DNA of 64,000 nucleotides from Pseudodesulfovibrio cashew (GCF_009762795.1 NZ_CP046400.1:62001-126000), one strand, 5' to 3'. Shown: positions 44,024 to 53,818, counted from the stretch's first letter. The notes: generated from the sequence alone by a model not told the origin. Program-made: numbers and translations.

Positions 44024-45217
44024 ATGGGCAACAAGACCGAATACACCCGCCTGAGCGTCACCCTCTGCCAGGAACTGGTCTCCATTCCCAGCCTCTCCGG
44101 TGACGAGGGCGATGTGGCCAAGGCCCTGTCCGCAGCCATGCACGCCAACGGCTTCGACCGAGTGGACGTGGACCGCTACGGCAACGTGGTGGGCCGCATC
44201 CTCGGCAACCGCCCCGGTCCCTGCATTCTCCTCGACGGCCACATGGACACCGTGCCCGTGCCCGACCCGTCGGTCTGGTCCCAGGACCCGTTCGGCGGCG
44301 ACGTCGTGGGCAACAAGATCTACGGACGCGGCACCTCGGACATGAAGGGCGCCCTGGCCGCCATGGTCGGTGCCGCGGCCTGGTTCGCCGACGAGAAGGG
44401 CCGCGACTTCGCCGGGCAGGTGTGCGTGGCGGGCGTGGTCCATGAGGAGATGTTCGAGGGCATCGCCGCCCGCGAGATATCCGCCGCCATCAAGCCCGAC
44501 TTCGTGGTCATCGGCGAGGCCTCGGAGCTCAATCTCAAGATAGGCCAGCGCGGCCGGGCCGAAATCGTGGTCGAGACCTTCGGGGTCCCGGCCCACTCGG
44601 CCAACCCGGAAAAGGGCGTCAACGCCGTACACAAGATGAACGACCTGACACGGGCCATCGAGACCATCGAAGCGCCTGAGCAGGACGTGCTCGGCAAGGG
44701 GATCTGCGTGCTCACCGACATCAAGTCCACCCCCTACCCCGGCGCGTCCGTGGTGCCCAGCGGCTGCCGCGTCACCTATGACCGCCGCCTGCTGGTGGGC
44801 GAGACCCCGGAGAGCGTGCTGGCTCCCATCAACGAGATGATCGGCAAACTGTCGGAGAGCGACCCTGACTTCAAGGCCAAGGCTTACTTCGCCAAGGGCA
44901 AGGAGTCCTGCTACACCGGCAAGGACATCGCCGGGGAACGCTTCTTCCCGGGCTGGCTTTACGGCGAGGACGAGCCCTTTGTCAGCGGCGTGCTGGACGG
45001 CCTGAAACAGGCCGGGCTCACCCCCGAGATATCCCACTACGCCTTCTGCACCAACGGCAGCCACTACGCCGGGGAAGCTGGCATCCGCACCCTGGGCTAC
45101 GGCCCCTCGCGCGAAAATCTGGCCCACACCATCGACGAGCACGTGGAAATCGAACAGCTCGAAAAGGCCACCCTCGGCTACAAGGCCATCATCGAGGCCC
45201 TGCTGAAAACAGACTAA
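44024..45217 (+). CDS. YgeY-type M20 metallohydrolase
   Basis: A 397-residue zinc hydrolase of the peptidase M20 family. Metal ligands and catalytic acid appear in LLDGHMDTVPVPD (His, Asp), GRGTSDMKGALA (Asp), VVHEEMFEG (Glu-Glu) and the later CTNGSHYAGEAG region with His. It resembles YgeY, the hydrolase encoded beside diaminopropionate ammonia-lyase and hydantoinase in E. coli. Likely cleaves an N-acyl or N-carbamoyl amino acid to the free amino acid. GGAGG lies 7 bp before the ATG. Next gene is a D-aminoacylase, 40 bp downstream. Confidence 0.88.
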   Translation: MGNKTEYTRLSVTLCQELVSIPSLSGDEGDVAKALSAAMHANGFDRVDVDRYGNVVGRILGNRPGPCILLDGHMDTVPVPDPSVWSQDPFGGDVVGNKIYGRGTSDMKGALAAMVGAAAWFADEKGRDFAGQVCVAGVVHEEMFEGIAAREISAAIKPDFVVIGEASELNLKIGQRGRAEIVVETFGVPAHSANPEKGVNAVHKMNDLTRAIETIEAPEQDVLGKGICVLTDIKSTPYPGASVVPSGCRVTYDRRLLVGETPESVLAPINEMIGKLSESDPDFKAKAYFAKGKESCYTGKDIAGERFFPGWLYGEDEPFVSGVLDGLKQAGLTPEISHYAFCTNGSHYAGEAGIRTLGYGPSRENLAHTIDEHVEIEQLEKATLGYKAIIEALLKTD

Positions 45218-45257
45218 CCCGCCGCGCCCAGCCCCGCGCCGGGCGCGCCTTCCGCCC

Positions 45258-46859
45258 ATGAGCATCCGCATAGACAACGCACAGATCATCGACGGCACCG
45301 GCGCTCCCGCATACCCCGGCAGCATCCTCATCGAGGGCGAACTCATCATCGCCGTGGGCGACGTCAGAGCCGAGGCCGCCCGGGTCATCGACGCCGGAGG
45401 GAACGTGGTCTGCCCCGGCTTCATCGACACCCACAGCCACTCCGACCTGGTGGTCATGGAACAGCCCTTCATCTGGCCCAAAATCCGCCAGGGCGTGACC
45501 ACCGAGATCCTCGGTCAGGACGGCATATCCATGGCCCCGCTGCCAGAGGCGCACATCCCGGCCTGGCGCAAGAACCTGGCCGGGCTGGAAGGCGAGTCCG
45601 ACACCCTGGACTGGCGCTACGCCACCACCGGCGGCTACCTGGATGCCCTGGAGCGAAGCGGCGTCGGGACCAACATGGCCTACCTCGTGCCCCACGGAAA
45701 CGTGCGCATGGAGGCCATGGGACTGGATGACCGCAAGGCTTCGGACGCGGACCTCGAAACCATGGGCGACATCCTGCGCCGCGAGTTCGAGGCTGGGGGC
45801 TTCGGCCTGTCCACCGGGCTCATCTATCCGCCGTGCACCTACGCGGACAAACGTGAAATGGAGGCCCTGTGCACCGTGGCCGCCGAGTACGGCCGTCCGC
45901 TGGTCATCCACCAGCGCAGCGAGGCCGACACCATCCTGGAGTCCATGGCCGAAGTCCTGGACATCGGGCGCAAGACCGGCGTGCACGTTCACTTTTCCCA
46001 TTTCAAGGTCTGCGGCAAGAACAACGCGGACAAATTCGAGCCGGTCATGGCGCTGCTGGATCAGGCGGCGGCAGAGGGACTCCGGGTCACCTTCGACCAG
46101 TACCCCTACGTGGCGGGCTCGACCATGCTCGGGGCCATTCTCCCGCCCTGGGCCCACGCCGGGGGCACCGAGCGGCTCCTGGAGCGGCTTGCGGACTCCG
46201 AAGCCCGCGCCCGGATGCTGCACGACATCAAGCACGGCATTGACGGCTGGGACAACTTCGTGGCCTTTGCCGGGCTGGACGGCATCTTCGTCACCAGCGT
46301 GCGCACCGAGGCCAACGCGGACACCATCGGCAAAACCCTGACCGAGATCGGGGCCATGCGCGGCAAGCCCGGCCTGGAAGCCGCCCTGGACCTAATGCTC
46401 CAGGAGGAGAACGCCGTTGGCATGGTCGATTTCTACGGCCTGGAGGAGCACGTCATGGCGATAATGTCCCGCCCGGAGATGAACGCCTGCACCGACGGCC
46501 TGCTGGGCGGCACGCCCCACCCGCGCACCTTCGGGGCCTTTCCGCGCATCCTGGGCAAATACGTCCGGGAGGAGAAGGTCATGTCCCTGGAGGAGGCGGT
46601 CCGCAAGATGACCGGCAAGCCCGCCGAGACCTTCGCCATCGAGAAACGCGGCATTCTCAAGCCCGGTAACTTCGCCGACGTGGTGATCTTTGACCCGAAA
46701 ACCGTGCGCGACAAGGGGACCTACACCAACCCGGCGAGGCACCCATCGGGCATCGAACTGGTCATGGTCAACGGGAGCGTGGTCCACGGCAGGGAAACCA
46801 CGGAAACACCGTGCGGAAAAGTGCTCAGACTCGGGCTCGAACGCCCAGTTTTCGCCTAG
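45258..46859 (+). CDS. N-acyl-D-amino-acid deacylase / D-aminoacylase
   Basis: A 533-residue amidohydrolase. Metal-binding residues: HSHSD in GFIDTHSHSD, Cys-free catalytic region FSHFKVCGKNN and a late Asp in CTDGLLGG. The family removes acyl groups from N-acyl-D-amino acids, releasing D-amino acids. It is the last gene before a strong terminator. With a hydantoinase of the D-type and two PLP enzymes it completes a possible path from cyclic or acylated D-amino acids to amino acid and ammonia. The weak ribosome binding site suggests lower expression or coupling. Confidence 0.88.
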   Translation: MSIRIDNAQIIDGTGAPAYPGSILIEGELIIAVGDVRAEAARVIDAGGNVVCPGFIDTHSHSDLVVMEQPFIWPKIRQGVTTEILGQDGISMAPLPEAHIPAWRKNLAGLEGESDTLDWRYATTGGYLDALERSGVGTNMAYLVPHGNVRMEAMGLDDRKASDADLETMGDILRREFEAGGFGLSTGLIYPPCTYADKREMEALCTVAAEYGRPLVIHQRSEADTILESMAEVLDIGRKTGVHVHFSHFKVCGKNNADKFEPVMALLDQAAAEGLRVTFDQYPYVAGSTMLGAILPPWAHAGGTERLLERLADSEARARMLHDIKHGIDGWDNFVAFAGLDGIFVTSVRTEANADTIGKTLTEIGAMRGKPGLEAALDLMLQEENAVGMVDFYGLEEHVMAIMSRPEMNACTDGLLGGTPHPRTFGAFPRILGKYVREEKVMSLEEAVRKMTGKPAETFAIEKRGILKPGNFADVVIFDPKTVRDKGTYTNPARHPSGIELVMVNGSVVHGRETTETPCGKVLRLGLERPVFA

Positions 46860-46904
46860 ACTTACTCAATTTTATATACAATTATTAAAGGCAGATACAA
46901 CAAA

Positions 46905-46951
46905 ATACCCCTGTGAGGCTTTTCCAAGCCCTCAGGGGTATGGTTTTTTTT
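46905..46951 (+). terminator. Strong rho-independent terminator ending the catabolic operon
   Basis: ATACCCCTGTGAGGCTT folds against AAGCCCTCAGGGGTAT (one bulged base) and is followed by GG and eight T. This cleanly separates the deacylase from the polyamine operon. Confidence 0.9.
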
Positions 46952-46973
46952 GCCACTCAGGTGCATATTCGTA

Positions 46974-47002
46974 TTGACTTTGCGGTTATGAAAAACTACT
47001 TC
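46974..47002 (+). promoter_or_regulatory. Possible sigma-70 promoter for speA
   Basis: TTGACT (-35) with a 17-bp spacer to TACTTC (-10, only the first two bases match), between the terminator and speA. Weak -10. Confidence 0.3.
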
Positions 47003-47088
47003 CGCATTCGGTTCGCGGACGGAGCCCTGTCCGATTCCGCGCCGTACCGGTATCATGCCGGAATCTTACCTGGATGGAGGATGTATGA

Positions 47089-49002
47089 GTGACCCCTACC
47101 CTGGAGAGATGGACCGTTGAACGGTCCAGAGAACTGTACGGCGTTCGTGAATGGGGAGCCGGCTTTTTCGGCGTTTCCGATTCTGGCGAACTTCAGGTAA
47201 CCGCCAAGCCCGGCTCCTTCGAGCACGCGGTCAGCATACCCGAAGTGATCGAGGGCATCCAGGCGCGCGGCCTGGACATGCCGGTGCTCCTGCGCATCGA
47301 GAATATCCTCGACACCCAGATTTCCCTGCTCAACGACAATTTCCGGTCCGCCATCGAGAGCCTTGACTACAAGGGCTCCTATCTCGGCGCGTACCCCATC
47401 AAAGTCAATCAGCAACAGCAGGTGGTGGAGGCCGTGACCCGTCACGGCAAGGCCTACCATCACGGACTGGAAGCAGGCAGCAAGGCCGAGCTCATCGCGG
47501 CCATGGGCATGCTTCGGGACACCGAAGCGGTGCTGGTCTGCAATGGCTACAAGGACGAGGAGTTCATCGACCTCGGCCTGCACGCCACCCAGCTCGGCTT
47601 CAAGTGCATCATGGTCATCGAGATGCCCGGCGAGCTGCCGACCATCATCAGCCGGTCCAAAGAGCTCGGCATCAAGCCGAACCTCGGCGTGCGCGTCAAG
47701 CTCTCCTCCCAGGCCAATGGCCTTTGGGCGGAGTCCGGCGGCGACCGCTCCATCTTCGGGCTCAACGCCGCGCAGATCATCGAAGTCATCGACACGCTCA
47801 AGGACGCGGAGATGCTCGACTGCCTGCAGCTGCTGCACTACCACCTGGGCTCGCAGATCCCCAACATTCGGGAGATCCGCAATGCCGTGGCCGAGGCCAG
47901 CCGCGTTTACGCAGGCCTGACCCACGAGGGCGCGGGCATGCGCTACCTCGACCTGGGCGGCGGCCTGGCCGTGGACTACGACGGCACCCAGACCAACTTC
48001 ATGAGCAGCCGCAACTACACCACCGACGAATACTGCGTGGATGTGGTCGAGGGCGTCATGACCGTGCTCGACGAGCAGGGAGTGGAGCACCCGACCATCA
48101 TCACCGAGTCTGGCCGCGCCCTGGTGGCCTACTACTCCATGCTGCTCTTCAACGTGCTGGAATCGGCCCGCTTCGAGGTGGAGCCCCTTCCGGATGCCCT
48201 GCCCGAAGAAACCAACATCCACATCCGGCACATCTTCGAGACCCTGCAAACCCTGAACCTGCGCAACATACAGGAGTGCTTCAACGACGCCCTGTACTAC
48301 CGCGACGAGATCCGCCAGGCGTTCAGTCAGGGCAACATGTCGTTCCGCGAACGCGCCCTGGGTGACCGGGTATTCTGGGAGACCGTCAACCGCATCGCCT
48401 TGCTGGCCAAGGACCTGCCCAGCCTGCCCCACGAGCTGGAAGGCATCACCCAGGCCCTTTCGGATATCTATTACTGCAACTTCAGCGTGTTCCAGTCACT
48501 CCCCGACGCCTGGGCCATAGGACAGCTCTTCCCGGTCATGCCAGTGCATCGGCTGGAGGAGCGGCCCACCCGCGAGGGGCTGCTGGCGGACATAACCTGC
48601 GACTGCGACGGCAAGATCGACCGCTTCATCGACAGCCATGGCGTCAAACGGACCATGCCCCTGCACGAGCTCAAGGATTCCGAGGAATATTACCTCGGGG
48701 CCTTCCTCGTGGGCGCGTACCAGGAGACCCTCGGCGACCTGCACAACCTGCTCGGCGACACCAACGTGGTCACCATCAGGATTCGCGAAGGCGGCGGGTT
48801 CGACTTTGTCGGCGAATTGGAAGGCGATACGGTGGAGGACATCCTCTCCTACGTGGAGTACGACACCCGGATGCTCTTCAATCGTTTCCGCGAGACAGCG
48901 GAGAACGCCGTGCGGGAAGGCCGGATCACTCCGGTCCAGCGAAAGGAAACGCTCCAGGCCTACAAGAACGGGCTGCAGGGCTACACCTACTTCGAAAGAT
49001 AA
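47089..49002 (+). CDS. speA: Biosynthetic arginine decarboxylase
   Basis: A 637-residue PLP enzyme that converts arginine to agmatine plus CO2. The PLP Lys is in GAYPIKVNQQQQ; the family glycine-rich loop is LDLGGGLAVDYDG, and the late Cys-containing CDCDGKIDRFID matches the substrate-binding end. The start is a GTG: GGAGG lies 8 bp upstream, while the nearby ATGs at 47081 and 47085 give only very short frames. Length matches SpeA of proteobacteria (about 630-660). First gene of a polyamine operon. Confidence 0.95.
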   Translation: MTPTLERWTVERSRELYGVREWGAGFFGVSDSGELQVTAKPGSFEHAVSIPEVIEGIQARGLDMPVLLRIENILDTQISLLNDNFRSAIESLDYKGSYLGAYPIKVNQQQQVVEAVTRHGKAYHHGLEAGSKAELIAAMGMLRDTEAVLVCNGYKDEEFIDLGLHATQLGFKCIMVIEMPGELPTIISRSKELGIKPNLGVRVKLSSQANGLWAESGGDRSIFGLNAAQIIEVIDTLKDAEMLDCLQLLHYHLGSQIPNIREIRNAVAEASRVYAGLTHEGAGMRYLDLGGGLAVDYDGTQTNFMSSRNYTTDEYCVDVVEGVMTVLDEQGVEHPTIITESGRALVAYYSMLLFNVLESARFEVEPLPDALPEETNIHIRHIFETLQTLNLRNIQECFNDALYYRDEIRQAFSQGNMSFRERALGDRVFWETVNRIALLAKDLPSLPHELEGITQALSDIYYCNFSVFQSLPDAWAIGQLFPVMPVHRLEERPTREGLLADITCDCDGKIDRFIDSHGVKRTMPLHELKDSEEYYLGAFLVGAYQETLGDLHNLLGDTNVVTIRIREGGGFDFVGELEGDTVEDILSYVEYDTRMLFNRFRETAENAVREGRITPVQRKETLQAYKNGLQGYTYFER

Positions 49003-49047
49003 ACTTACCGCTCTCCCTGGTGGAGGGCCGCCTGTGAGGGTACTACC

Positions 49048-50238
49048 ATGTCCAAGGTTCTGATCATCGGCGCCGGCGGTGTCGGCAGCGTGGCGGTGCA
49101 CAAGTGCGCCCAGGTTCCCGAAGTCTTCTCCGAAATCCATCTGGCCAGCCGGACCAAGTCCAAATGCGACGCCATCGCCGCGTCCGTGAAGGAACGTACC
49201 GGCGTGGACGTGTCCACCTATCAGGTGGACGCGGATAACGTGGCCGAAACCGTGACCCTGCTCAAGCAGATCAAACCCGACCTGTTGGTCAACCTGGCCC
49301 TGCCTTACCAGGACCTGCCGCTCATGGACGCCTGCCTGGAGGCCGGGGTCAACTACATGGACACCGCCAACTACGAACCGCCGGAAGAGGCCAAGTTCGA
49401 ATACAAGTGGCAGTGGGCCTACCGCGAGCGCTTCGAGCAGGCCGGGCTCACGGCCCTGCTGGGCTCCGGCTTCGACCCGGGCGTGACCAACGTGTTCGCG
49501 GCCCACGCCATGAAGCACCATTTCGACGAAATCCACGTCCTGGACATCATCGACTGCAACGCGGGCGACCACGGCCAGGCTTTCGCCACCAACTTCAACC
49601 CGGAGATCAACATCCGGGAGATCACCCAGCGCGGCCGCTACTGGGAACGCGGAGAGTGGGTGGAGACCGATCCGCTGTCCTGGTCCATGGACTACGAGTT
49701 CCCCGAGGGCATCGGACACAAGAAGTGCTACCTCATGTACCATGAGGAGCTGGAGTCTCTGGTCATGCACATCAAGGGCCTGAAGCGCGCCCGCTTCTGG
49801 ATGACCTTCGGCGACCAGTACCTCACTCACCTGCGCGTGCTTGAGGGCATCGGCATGACCTCCATCGAGCCCATCGACTACAAGGGGCAGCAAATCCAGC
49901 CCCTCCAGTTTCTCAAGGCCGTGCTGCCCGAGCCGGGGTCCCTCGGTCCGCTGACCAAGGGCCGGACCTGCATCGGCAACGTCATGACCGGCATCAAGGA
50001 CGGCAAGGAGAAGAAGCTCTACGTCTACAACATATGCAGCCACGAAGACGCCTACGAAGAGGTCGGCTCCCAGGCCATATCCTACACCACCGGCGTCCCG
50101 GCCATGATCGGGGCCATGATGCTGCTCACCGGCAAGTGGTCCGGCAAGGGCGTCTTCCACATGGAGCAGTTCGACCCCGACCCGTTCATGGAAGCCCTGA
50201 ACAAGCACGGCCTGCCCTGGCACGAAGTGGAACTGTAA
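49048..50238 (+). CDS. Carboxy(nor)spermidine dehydrogenase
   Basis: A 396-residue NADPH-dependent enzyme of the saccharopine-dehydrogenase fold. The N-terminal dinucleotide motif is LIIGAGGVGSVAVHKC. It condenses aspartate semialdehyde with putrescine (or diaminopropane) to carboxyspermidine (or carboxynorspermidine). GAGGG lies 7 bp before the ATG. The stop shares one base with the next start (TAATG), the decarboxylase that follows in the pathway. This alternative route replaces S-adenosylmethionine decarboxylase and spermidine synthase. Confidence 0.93.
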   Translation: MSKVLIIGAGGVGSVAVHKCAQVPEVFSEIHLASRTKSKCDAIAASVKERTGVDVSTYQVDADNVAETVTLLKQIKPDLLVNLALPYQDLPLMDACLEAGVNYMDTANYEPPEEAKFEYKWQWAYRERFEQAGLTALLGSGFDPGVTNVFAAHAMKHHFDEIHVLDIIDCNAGDHGQAFATNFNPEINIREITQRGRYWERGEWVETDPLSWSMDYEFPEGIGHKKCYLMYHEELESLVMHIKGLKRARFWMTFGDQYLTHLRVLEGIGMTSIEPIDYKGQQIQPLQFLKAVLPEPGSLGPLTKGRTCIGNVMTGIKDGKEKKLYVYNICSHEDAYEEVGSQAISYTTGVPAMIGAMMLLTGKWSGKGVFHMEQFDPDPFMEALNKHGLPWHEVEL

Positions 50239-51407
50239 TGAACGGCGCCCTGGAATACCGTTTCGATCCCGAAGCGGTCCCAACGCCCGCCTACGTGGTG
50301 GACGAGGGGCTGCTGCGGGACAACCTGGCCGTGCTCGCCTCGGTGCGCGAGCGGGCCGGGTGCAAGATCCTGCTCGCTCTCAAGTGCTTCGCCATGCACG
50401 CGGTCTTCCCCATGCTGGCCGAGACCCTGGACGGCGTCTGCGCCAGCTCGCCCCATGAGGCGCGGCTGGGCCACGAGGAGTTCGGGCGCGAGGTCCACAC
50501 CTTCGCCGCCGGATACTCCGAGGCGGACATCCGCGACCTGTGCGAAACCAGCGGGCACATCGTGTTCAACTCCTTTGCCCAGCTGGACCGGTTCCGGCCC
50601 CTGGTGCGGGAGCTGGCCGCGAAACACGGACGCGAGATCGAACTCGGCGTGCGCATCAACCCAGAGCACTCGGAAGGGGCCGTACCGCTGTACGATCCCT
50701 GCTCACCGGGCTCGCGCCTGGGCGTGCGCAACGCACATTTCGACAGGGACAACCTGGACGGCGTCACCGGGCTGCACTGGCACAACCTGTGCGAGCAGGA
50801 CGCCGACTGCCTGGAACGGACCATCGCGGCGGTGGAGGCCAACTTCGCCGACGTGCTGCCGCGCATGCGCTACGTCAACTTCGGCGGCGGCCACCACATC
50901 ACCCGATCCGACTACGATGTGGACCTTCTGGTGGACCTGATCGTCCGCTTCAAAAAGAAGTGGGGCGTGGAGGTCTACCTGGAGCCAGGCGAGGCCGTGG
51001 CCCTCAACGCGGGCTACCTGGTGGCCTCGGTCCTGGACGTGACCCAGGCGGACATGCCCCTGGCGGTCATGGACTCGGCCGTACCCTGCCACATGCCCGA
51101 CGTCATCGAGATGCCCTACCGGCCGCACATCGTCGGCTCGGGCAAGGCCGGGGAAAAGGCGTGGACCTGCCGCATCGGCGGCCCCTCCTGCCTGGCCGGA
51201 GACGTGGCCGGGGAGTATTCCTTCGACCGCCCTCTCAAGTTGGGAGACAAGCTCATTTTCACGGACATGGCCATCTATACCATGGTCAAGAACAACACAT
51301 TCAACGGCATCCCCCTGCCGTCCATTCACCGCTACAACCCGGAAACCAACGCCCTCGCCCTTGTCCGCTCCTTCGGCTACGAGGACTTCAAGAACCGGCT
51401 CTCGTAA
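50238..51407 (+). CDS. nspC: Carboxy(nor)spermidine decarboxylase
   Basis: A 389-residue alanine-racemase-fold PLP enzyme. The PLP Lys is in KILLALKCFAMHAVF; HWHNLCEQD and NFGGGHHITRSDYD are the family core; the active-site Cys region is not obvious but LGDKLIFTDMAIYTMVKNNTFNG closes the barrel as in NspC. It decarboxylates carboxyspermidine to spermidine. Translation is coupled to the dehydrogenase. Which of the two polyamines (spermidine or norspermidine) is made depends on the amine supplied; putrescine is made in this operon, so spermidine is expected. Confidence 0.94.
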   Translation: MNGALEYRFDPEAVPTPAYVVDEGLLRDNLAVLASVRERAGCKILLALKCFAMHAVFPMLAETLDGVCASSPHEARLGHEEFGREVHTFAAGYSEADIRDLCETSGHIVFNSFAQLDRFRPLVRELAAKHGREIELGVRINPEHSEGAVPLYDPCSPGSRLGVRNAHFDRDNLDGVTGLHWHNLCEQDADCLERTIAAVEANFADVLPRMRYVNFGGGHHITRSDYDVDLLVDLIVRFKKKWGVEVYLEPGEAVALNAGYLVASVLDVTQADMPLAVMDSAVPCHMPDVIEMPYRPHIVGSGKAGEKAWTCRIGGPSCLAGDVAGEYSFDRPLKLGDKLIFTDMAIYTMVKNNTFNGIPLPSIHRYNPETNALALVRSFGYEDFKNRLS

Positions 51408-51418
51408 GGAGATCAACC

Positions 51419-52273
51419 ATGGCCGCGCATTTTCTCGACGGAGAAATCCGTAACGCCACGCCCGAAGAGGCGGGCATCCACGTCATCCCCGTACCCCTGG
51501 AGGCTTCGGTCTCCTATGGCGGCGGCACGGCGAAGGGACCTGAGGCGATCATCGGAGCCTCGACCCAGCTGGAACTGTGGGACGGCAAGGGTATTCCCGC
51601 CGAACTCGGCATCCACACCATGCCCCCGATCAACTGCGACGGCCCGGTGCACAAGGTCCTGGACCGCATTGAGGACGCCGTGGCCTTTGCCGTGGAGTGC
51701 GACGCCCTGCCCCTGGTCCTCGGCGGCGAGCACACCGTCACCCTGGGAGCGCTCCGGGCCCTGAAGCAGCGGTACCGCTTCGGCGTGGTCCAGATCGACG
51801 CCCACGCCGACCTGCGCAACACCTACGAAGGCTCGCCCTACAGCCACGCCTGCGTCATGCGCCGGGCCGTGGAAGACCTCGGCCTGCCCCTCTTCCAGAT
51901 AGGGGTACGCGCCCTGAGCGCCGACGAGGCGGACTTCCGCAAGGAAAGTGAGATTCCCCACCTGGACGCCCGGGCCCTGCACCTCTCCGGCATCCCCAAG
52001 AAGATCCTCCCCATGGATTTCCCGGACCGGATCTACGTGACCTTCGACGTGGACGGCCTGGACCCCTCGGTCATCCGGGCCACGGGCACCCCCGTCCCGG
52101 GCGGCATCGGCTGGCAGGATGCACTGACCCTGCTGGAGCGGGTGCTTGACGGCAGGACGCTGATTGGTGCGGACGTGGTGGAACTCGCCCCGGCCCCCGG
52201 CGACCACGCCTCGGACTTTGCGGCGGCCCAGCTTGCCTACACCCTCATGGGCCTGCTCCCCGTCACGGAATAA
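51419..52273 (+). CDS. speB: Agmatinase
   Basis: A 284-residue ureohydrolase converting agmatine to putrescine plus urea. Binuclear manganese ligands: GGEHTVTLGA (His), QIDAHADLRNTYEG (Asp-His-Asp) and FDVDGLDPSVI (Asp, Asp). AAGGAG lies 7 bp before the ATG at 51419; longer in-frame forms would overlap nspC. It completes the arginine, agmatine, putrescine, carboxyspermidine, spermidine route. No urease genes are visible here to use the urea. Confidence 0.95.
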   Translation: MAAHFLDGEIRNATPEEAGIHVIPVPLEASVSYGGGTAKGPEAIIGASTQLELWDGKGIPAELGIHTMPPINCDGPVHKVLDRIEDAVAFAVECDALPLVLGGEHTVTLGALRALKQRYRFGVVQIDAHADLRNTYEGSPYSHACVMRRAVEDLGLPLFQIGVRALSADEADFRKESEIPHLDARALHLSGIPKKILPMDFPDRIYVTFDVDGLDPSVIRATGTPVPGGIGWQDALTLLERVLDGRTLIGADVVELAPAPGDHASDFAAAQLAYTLMGLLPVTE

Positions 52274-52312
52274 CCGTACCATCAGGGACGGCATCCCCTA
52301 CATTGCTTTCCT

Positions 52313-52352
52313 ACCCGACCCGGGCGCTCGCCCGGGCCGGGTCTTTGTTTTT
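52313..52352 (+). terminator. Rho-independent terminator of the polyamine operon
   Basis: ACCCGACCCGGGCG with CGCCCGGGCCGGGT (one mismatch) around CT, then CTTTGTTTTT; 40 bp past speB. Confidence 0.9.
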
Positions 52353-52391
52353 GCGGAACGCATTGCCACGCTCCAGGTCATGTGCGAAAGT

Positions 52392-52449
52392 AGCGGCTAA
52401 GGCGGAATACCGTTTGCAACAGAGGGGGTGACCCGACTGGATAGCCGCT
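52392..52449 (+). ncRNA. Possible structured leader upstream of the ankyrin gene
   Basis: AGCGGCTA (52392-52399) pairs perfectly with TAGCCGCT (52442-52449) and encloses short internal pairings (CGG/CCG, GGGT/ACCC). A further CCGTC/GACGG pair follows near 52470-52485. No known riboswitch was matched; this may be a leader fold or coincidence. Confidence 0.3.
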
Positions 52450-52521
52450 CACCATGATCCGGCAACCCGTCAGGATAACGACGGTTCCCCCCAATTCAAC
52501 GCAACGAAAGGAGGCCACAGA

Positions 52522-53805
52522 ATGCGCACTGAGACCCGAAAATGCACACCCCATGCTCCGTTTCCCCTCGCCCTGCTCCTAACCTTCGCAACCATCCTGC
52601 TCGCCACCTCACCGGCCGGCGCGATCATGCCGCCCGAGGTCTATGCCAAGGCGTCGCAGCAGTCGCGCATCAAGGCCATCGCCACCATCACGGCGGTCAG
52701 AACCCTCCGCATCGGCAAACGCGCCACAACAAAGTCGGTCACTTTCAAGCCGGAATTTTTCCTGGGGGCCGAGGGGGCCGATCCCTTCACCGGAATTTGC
52801 GAGTCCGTGGAAACAGCGGAACAAAAAGCCAACCTGATGGTCGGCGGCGACATCTATTTCTATCCTCATGCCAATCGGCGAGTCTTCGTCACGGTCAGAG
52901 ATAACGGCGGAGTCATCACCTCCATGACAACCATGACCCCGGAACTGGAAAGAATTATCAGAGAGGAGCCCGAGCGGCTCCTCTACGGCATCGGCCGAGT
53001 CCGGATCAAGCCCGGATCAGTCGATACGATCACCCCGAGGCTGCGGGGCAAGGAACCGCTCCCAGAGAGTGAACGTCCCTCGTCCATCATCTCCCTGGAG
53101 GAACTCGGAGCGGCCAAGACGGAAAGGGGATACAAGGAGCCCAACGTGGCCGGGCGGGGCGAGTTTCCCACAGCCGGGGAGTTGCAGGGACGGCTCCAGC
53201 TCGCCTTGGGCATGGACGACCTGGAAGAGGCCAAACGGCTGCTGGACAGGGGGGCTGACCCCAACCGTCTGCCCGGCGGCGGACTGACGCCATTGATGGT
53301 CACCGAGACCGAGCCCATGGCCAACCTGCTGCTGCAATACGGTGCCGACCCCATGGCAAGGGACAAGGATGGCGGCACCCTGCTGCACTACGCAGTGAGC
53401 AAACGCGACGCCCCGGCCCTGATCAGGCTCTACGCGGCAAAGGGAGTGAATCCCGAAGAACTGGGTTGGGACAACGCCACACCGCTCATGACCGCACTGG
53501 CCGCCGCCCACGAGCGGGGACCGCTCCAGCCCTCCATCCCGGGAGCCGGGCAGGAGGAAATCGACAACGCGCCGGACCTGGACGCCGTGCTGGCCGCCCT
53601 GGCCGAAGCCGGGGCCGACCTGAACGAGAGGGGCCATTCCGGCGCCACGCCGCTCATAACGGTGACGATCTGGAACGACGGCAGGCTGGCAAAGGCCCTG
53701 CTCAAGGCTGGCGCGGACAAGACCCTTCGGGACAACGGCGGCAAGACGGCCAAGGACCTGGCCTACGAACTGGGGCACCGCTACATCTACCAGATGTTGG
53801 AATAG
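52522..53805 (+). CDS. Exported ankyrin-repeat protein
   Basis: A 427-residue protein with a Sec signal peptide (about 1-33, ending PAGA). The region of about 35-170 has no recognised fold. Residues about 225-425 hold roughly four to five ankyrin repeats (TPLMVTETEPMANLLLQYGADPMARDKDG, TLLHYAVSKRDAPALIRLY and TPLITVTIWNDGRLAKALLKAGADKT are typical pieces, each shown only in part). AAGGAGG lies 7 bp before the ATG. Location should be periplasmic; periplasmic ankyrins are reported in oxidative-stress and protein-binding roles, but nothing here fixes the function. Confidence 0.85.
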   Translation: MRTETRKCTPHAPFPLALLLTFATILLATSPAGAIMPPEVYAKASQQSRIKAIATITAVRTLRIGKRATTKSVTFKPEFFLGAEGADPFTGICESVETAEQKANLMVGGDIYFYPHANRRVFVTVRDNGGVITSMTTMTPELERIIREEPERLLYGIGRVRIKPGSVDTITPRLRGKEPLPESERPSSIISLEELGAAKTERGYKEPNVAGRGEFPTAGELQGRLQLALGMDDLEEAKRLLDRGADPNRLPGGGLTPLMVTETEPMANLLLQYGADPMARDKDGGTLLHYAVSKRDAPALIRLYAAKGVNPEELGWDNATPLMTALAAAHERGPLQPSIPGAGQEEIDNAPDLDAVLAALAEAGADLNERGHSGATPLITVTIWNDGRLAKALLKAGADKTLRDNGGKTAKDLAYELGHRYIYQMLE

Positions 53806-53818
53806 CAGCTGAAAAGGC

